Part shown: positions 34,288-36,787 of the stretch, in pieces | How the letters are laid out: every line of letters begins with the position of its first letter | How positions within the stretch are numbered: position 1 is the stretch's first letter | DNA from: Campylobacterales bacterium | GTDB taxonomy: Bacteria; Campylobacterota; Campylobacteria; Campylobacterales; JALSKU01 | Assembly (NCBI GenBank): GCA_026988685.1 | Contig: JALSKU010000202.1 | Span: 1 to 36,787, forward strand | DNA length: 36,787 nucleotides | Direction: 5' to 3' | Notes under the pieces: generated by a model | Databases searched by the model: none | What the model saw: the letters and a program-made list of their open reading frames with translations, nothing else | Told to the model about the DNA's origin: nothing | Program-made: the position numbers and the translations under genes

Positions 34288-34360
34288 TAAAAGTAGATTT
34301 TCCAACCTGTCTTGCTCCACTTATCAGCAAGACAGGAAAATTTATGTACCAAGTTTTACG
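34283..34360 (-). pseudogene. Walker A relic of an AAA_14-type ATPase
   Basis: On the minus strand, between two convergent genes, 25 codons read RKTWYINFPVLLISGARQVG and then KSTFN before TAA. LLISGARQVGKST is the typical Walker A of AAA_14/DUF4143 ATPases, different from GSRGVGKTT and GARGAGKTT of the two intact copies. Only this exon-sized piece remains. It begins almost exactly where the 168-bp repeat ends. Confidence 0.6.
34306..34336. repeat. Perfect 11-bp inverted repeat between convergent genes
   Basis: CCTGTCTTGCT and AGCAAGACAGG pair around a nine-base loop. It stands between the end of ATPase copy 2 and the end of the MNT gene, where it could act as a bidirectional terminator, although neither side has a clear T-run. 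It lies inside the Walker A relic. Confidence 0.6.
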
Positions 34361-34637
34361 CTGAACTAACACGAACTCCTACTTTTTCAATATGCTCAAG
34401 TAGATTTTTGTTTTTTATTTTTTTGCGATTGACTACATCGAAAAAATAAGGTAAGTTCGTCTCTTCATTAAGTAGGTAGGAAAGCTTTTTCTCCCCTTCA
34501 TCAACTGCAATATCAATATCGCTTCCCTTTTTGTAATTCCCCTTTGCTCTTGATCCAAAGATGATAGCGTTATTGACATTGTTATCACGAAAAACTTTTT
34601 TTATAGTTTCTAATTCTTCTGGTTTTAATCCAAACAT
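34356..34637 (-). CDS. MNT-type minimal nucleotidyltransferase (antitoxin of HEPN/MNT pair)
   Basis: A 93-residue protein with the pol-beta-type core IIFGSRAKGNYKKGSDIDIA, containing GS and DxD metal ligands. In characterised HEPN/MNT modules the MNT enzyme AMPylates a Tyr of the HEPN RNase and so silences it. The gene overlaps the upstream HEPN-like gene by 13 bases. The C-terminus VGVRVSSA ends right before the ATPase relic. Confidence 0.85.
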   Translation of the reverse strand: MFGLKPEELETIKKVFRDNNVNNAIIFGSRAKGNYKKGSDIDIAVDEGEKKLSYLLNEETNLPYFFDVVNRKKIKNKNLLEHIEKVGVRVSSA

Positions 34638-35029
34638 GATAAACCTTTAAACTTCTCATAAAGATTTTGCAACAGTTGAAAATATTGCTCTTTTATCATG
34701 CAATATATTGCATCTGATTGTTCTTGATCGTATATATGCACCGTTGCATTTCTATCCATAAGTGCATCAAGCCAAAGCGATCCTTCATCTATTAGCTCTA
34801 TCGAATACGCTATTTTAATTGTTTCTCGCGGAGACTTTACATCGTATCCCATATAAGACAAATAGTCTTTCATCAACTTCCATGAGAGTTCAAAAGTGAT
34901 CTCAAAAAATTGTATAACTCCAGCCTTTTCGGTGACAGAAGGCTCCTCAATCAACAAAGATTGCTCTAAAAGCAAAAAAGACTTTTCAAAATTTTCAAAT
35001 CGCTGTATATATCGAATATCTTCTTTCAC
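34625..35029 (-). CDS. HI0074-family HEPN-like nucleotidyltransferase substrate-binding protein
   Basis: A 134-residue all-helical protein starting at GTG. FFEITFELSWKLMKDYLSYM and SPRETIKIAYSIELIDEG are characteristic of the HI0074 family. MDRNATVHIYDQ contains the HEPN RX4H motif (Arg, four residues, His), the RNase active site. It is the likely toxin or partner of the MNT protein, with which it overlaps. It starts nine bases after the stop of HhH copy B; no clear ribosome site is visible, so translation may be coupled. Confidence 0.85.
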   Translation of the reverse strand: MKEDIRYIQRFENFEKSFLLLEQSLLIEEPSVTEKAGVIQFFEITFELSWKLMKDYLSYMGYDVKSPRETIKIAYSIELIDEGSLWLDALMDRNATVHIYDQEQSDAIYCMIKEQYFQLLQNLYEKFKGLSCLD

Positions 35030-35038
35030 AATACTAAA

Positions 35039-35287
35039 CTACTTTTTACAAGCCCCAGCATGAAGATTTTTCCTATTTTTCTCTAAAAACTTTTTGCCTA
35101 TCCCTTTTACTTTTACTATCTCATCAACATTTTTAAAACAGTGCGCCTTTCTATATGCTACAATCGCTTCAGCTTTTTTTGCTCCAATTCCTTTAAGTGA
35201 GCTAAGCTCTTTTGCACTTGCACTATTAATATCAACGGCACTAAACGCCAAACTAAATGCAACAAGCAACACCCCTAAAATCTTCAT
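35039..35287 (-). CDS. Small secreted ComEA-like helix-hairpin-helix protein, copy B
   Basis: An 82-residue protein starting at the ATG with AAGGTG upstream; ten extra upstream codons are in frame but would spoil the signal peptide. It has a signal peptide (MKILGVLLVAFSLAFS), VDINSASAKELSSLKGIGAK, a second hairpin VKVKGIGKKFLEK and two Cys. Both HhH hairpins keep GIG. Compared with copy C it differs at about nine of 82 positions. It should bind double-stranded DNA in the periplasm, as proposed for ComEA-type transformation proteins. Confidence 0.85.
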   Translation of the reverse strand: MKILGVLLVAFSLAFSAVDINSASAKELSSLKGIGAKKAEAIVAYRKAHCFKNVDEIVKVKGIGKKFLEKNRKNLHAGACKK

Positions 35288-35291
35288 CTTT

Positions 35292-35352
35292 ACACCTTTG
35301 AAATAAAATCTACTCAATTATAATTGCTTGTTTCTTAAGGGTGGCTAAATTT
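35292..35352 (-). promoter_or_regulatory. Promoter segment of HhH copy B, identical to that of copy C
   Basis: 61 bases are identical by eye to 36575-36635, with TATAAT on the minus strand at 35322-35317. The segment ends exactly at the stop codon of the nucleotidyltransferase gene, so the cassette (gene plus promoter) is 314 bp in both places. Confidence 0.6.
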
Positions 35353-35988
35353 TTACTTTTTTAAATCATTTAATTTCTCTTCAAAAAAATCTCTTATTTT
35401 TTTTATATCAATTACTTCGATTGGTTCTAAATACTCAATTTTTTCATCCTCTATATCATCAATATACAACAATGCCACAACAAATAACTTAAAGTTGATC
35501 CCTTCAACAATATTCAAACTATAAGAAAACATCTCTTTTATACTCATCGATTTTTTAGCTAAAAAATACAAATCATAATAATCCCTAAATTTTGCTCTTA
35601 AAAAAAGTACATTTACTTTCATGGCAGCGAGAGAATCTAAAGATGCCAAGTTAAATTTTTCTATTTTTTTAGGCTTTAAAAAATCCCACTTTGCATTAAA
35701 AAAAGTAACTTTTACCCCATCAATCAACAAATCAATTTGCTCATCGGTCTGGTTTAAAATTTCTTTATTTTGAAAATCTTTCAAATACTCAAATATCTCT
35801 TTTTTATCAAAACTATCTTCATAAGTAAAAAAATCTAAATCTTCACTTTTGCGATGGCATAGATGAAGTGTCAAAGCACTACCACCTACTAAAACATACT
35901 TTTCTAAAAAAGCACAATCCTCAATCATTTTCAACAAAAGAGTTTTAGTTTTAGGAAGTAAGTAGTCTAAGTTTTTCAAATCTTGCAT
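35353..35988 (-). CDS. AbiEii/AbiGii-type nucleotidyltransferase (putative toxin)
   Basis: A 211-residue protein with the nucleotidyltransferase start LVGGSALTLHLCHRKSEDLD, where GGS and the two acidic residues of SEDLD form the active site. SLDSLAAMKVNVLFLRAKFR then DYYDLYFLAKK is the typical later motif with conserved Lys and Arg. AbiEii toxins inactivate tRNA or other targets by nucleotide transfer; the target here is unknown. The ATG has AAGGGA six bases upstream and lies within the end of the preceding gene (38-base overlap), a pattern of a coupled pair. Two partial copies of its C-terminus are found at 30117 and 31532. Confidence 0.82.
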   Translation of the reverse strand: MQDLKNLDYLLPKTKTLLLKMIEDCAFLEKYVLVGGSALTLHLCHRKSEDLDFFTYEDSFDKKEIFEYLKDFQNKEILNQTDEQIDLLIDGVKVTFFNAKWDFLKPKKIEKFNLASLDSLAAMKVNVLFLRAKFRDYYDLYFLAKKSMSIKEMFSYSLNIVEGINFKLFVVALLYIDDIEDEKIEYLEPIEVIDIKKIRDFFEEKLNDLKK

Positions 35989-36304
35989 TTTTTATTCCCT
36001 TAAAATAATCACTCTCCACATCCATGCCAAAAAAGACTCTTGCAAGCATTACATTTAATTTTATAAACCTTTTATCGCTCTTTAGCCTCTCTTCCCAAAC
36101 CTCTTTGACAACCTGCTTACCAAACAATCTAAACCCAAGCACAATTTCATCAAAATCACCATATTTTAGCAGATACTCTATCGTTAAACGCTCACCAATT
36201 TCTTCAAAACTTATGTTTTTGCTATAGCTCCAAAAAATTCCTCTATCTCTTAGCTTATTAAAGAGTTGTGCTTTTTGCATATATTTATCTTGTGTATTAT
36301 TCAT
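35951..36304 (-). CDS. Putative partner (antitoxin-like) of the nucleotidyltransferase
   Basis: A 117-residue helical protein (QLFNKLRDRGIFWSYSKNIS, LTIEYLLKYGDFDEIVLGFR, LFGKQVVKEVWEERLK). I recall similar small proteins, DUF6922-like, encoded directly before AbiEii-type nucleotidyltransferases. It overlaps the next gene by 38 bases. By position it should be the antitoxin or regulator, though no DNA-binding motif is clear. The ribosome site is weak. Confidence 0.65.
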   Translation of the reverse strand: MNNTQDKYMQKAQLFNKLRDRGIFWSYSKNISFEEIGERLTIEYLLKYGDFDEIVLGFRLFGKQVVKEVWEERLKSDKRFIKLNVMLARVFFGMDVESDYFKGIKNARFEKLRLLTS

Positions 36305-36321
36305 AAATTCTTTCTTGCTTA

Positions 36322-36570
36322 CTACTTTTTACAATCCCCAGCTTTAAGATTAGCTTTGTTTTTTTCTAAAAATTTTTTGCCTATCCCTTTTACTTTTACT
36401 ATCCCATCAACACTTTTAAAACAGTGTGCTTTTCTATACGCTACAATCGCTTCAGCCTTTTTTACTCCAATGCCTTTAAGAGAACTAAGCTCTTTTGCAC
36501 TTGCACTATTAATATCAACAGCACTAAAAGCCAAACTAAACGCCATAAGCAATAACCCTAAAATCTTCAT
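36322..36570 (-). CDS. Small secreted ComEA-like helix-hairpin-helix protein, copy C
   Basis: An 82-residue near-duplicate of copy B: signal peptide MKILGLLLMAFSLAFS, VDINSASAKELSSLKGIGVK, VKVKGIGKKFLEK and Cys in AHCF and GDCKK. Differences from copy B cluster in the signal peptide and the last 15 residues. Its stop is 17 bases before the ATG of the antitoxin-like gene, so both may be on one transcript running into the nucleotidyltransferase and copy B. Confidence 0.85.
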   Translation of the reverse strand: MKILGLLLMAFSLAFSAVDINSASAKELSSLKGIGVKKAEAIVAYRKAHCFKSVDGIVKVKGIGKKFLEKNKANLKAGDCKK

Positions 36571-36574
36571 TGTC

Positions 36575-36635
36575 ACACCTTTGAAATAAAATCTACTCAA
36601 TTATAATTGCTTGTTTCTTAAGGGTGGCTAAATTT
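36575..36635 (-). promoter_or_regulatory. Promoter segment of HhH copy C, identical to that of copy B
   Basis: Identical by eye to 35292-35352, with TATAAT on the minus strand at 36605-36600. The sequence diverges immediately beyond, marking the edge of the duplicated 314-bp cassette. Confidence 0.6.
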
Positions 36636-36705
36636 GTGTTTTTTTAGATTATTCAACCTTTAAAAAAGATGATTTTTGATAGATAAAAAGCAAAAAAAGT
36701 TGTTA

Positions 36706-36787
36706 TTAGATTCCTTTTTTACCAACTACAACCATGATAGTTTTGTATATAATTTTAAATTCGAGAATTAAACTCCAATGCTTTATG
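36706..36787 (-). CDS. C-terminal end of a second sugar transferase, cut by window
   Basis: The minus strand reads IKHWSLILEFKIIYKTIMVV and then VGKKGI before TAA. This matches the end of the sugar transferase at 30275 (IKNWSLWLEAKTIAKTILVV then LGKKGV). The gene continues beyond the window and would be a polyprenyl-phosphate sugar-1-phosphate transferase. Its presence suggests that a polysaccharide locus begins here, with the HhH and toxin modules inserted at its edge. Confidence 0.7.
   Translation of the reverse strand, partial: IKHWSLILEFKIIYKTIMVVVGKKGI

Noticed and set aside
34306-34336. Firm call of a Rho-independent terminator
   Set aside because: The stem is perfect but neither strand shows a clear run of T after it, so it is listed only as an inverted repeat.
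35039-36635. CRISPR or tandem-repeat array
   Set aside because: There are only two long copies, each a gene with its promoter; no short regular repeats with spacers exist.

Overview
The window is AT-rich DNA from a member of the Campylobacterota (Epsilonproteobacteria); the genus cannot be fixed from the sequence. The main evidence is the block comM-def-GGDEF-clpP-tig on the minus strand facing folE-fliI on the plus strand. From memory, this matches the def-clpP-tig / folE-fliI neighbourhood of Campylobacter jejuni. A nifS-nifU pair serves as general Fe-S assembly machinery, as in Helicobacter and Campylobacter, and there is a desulforubrerythrin. Flagellar (fliI) and chemotaxis (MCP) genes indicate motility, and the peroxide-detoxifying diiron proteins fit a microaerophilic or anaerobic life. 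No tRNA, rRNA, CRISPR array or complete insertion sequence was seen.

Layout. 1-5.7 kb: the end of an FAH-family hydrolase, a chemoreceptor with a CZB domain, a cytochrome c gene broken by a stop codon, a haem-binding membrane protein, and a two-component pair whose kinase carries two opposite frameshifts. 5.7-12.5 kb: a TetR-controlled tripartite RND efflux operon (tetR, tolC-like, adaptor, pump) ending in a rhodanese gene. A 310-bp element with perfect 28-bp inverted ends sits between adaptor and pump. 12.6-15.8 kb: two TSUP permeases around a RHH/RelE toxin-antitoxin pair, then an aldo/keto reductase. 15.8-17.9 kb (minus): a small membrane protein, purN and nnr. 18.0-19.2 kb: a ferritin-like protein and a desulforubrerythrin. 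19.2-24.2 kb (minus): comM, def, degenerate GGDEF, clpP, tig. 24.3-29.5 kb: folE, fliI, nifS, nifU and a putative envelope protein, with a Fur-box-like site before nifS.

29.5-36.8 kb is an accessory island. It holds yefM/yoeB, HEPN/MNT and AbiEii-type nucleotidyltransferase modules. It also has three small secreted ComEA-like helix-hairpin-helix genes, two tandem AAA ATPases whose 3' ends are identical over 168 bp, a sugar transferase split by TAG, and the tail of another at the window end. Gene fragments are scattered through it: two C-terminal scars of the AbiEii-type gene, and a Walker A relic of another ATPase. Two 314-bp HhH cassettes in direct orientation bracket the intact nucleotidyltransferase module, so homologous recombination could excise or amplify it.

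Several otherwise well-conserved genes carry single-base lesions: cytochrome c TAA, sugar transferase TAG, kinase indels in A-runs, an ATA at the comM start, and His to Tyr in the CZB domain. These could be genuine decay or phase variation, or sequencing errors, and only read-level data would separate the two.
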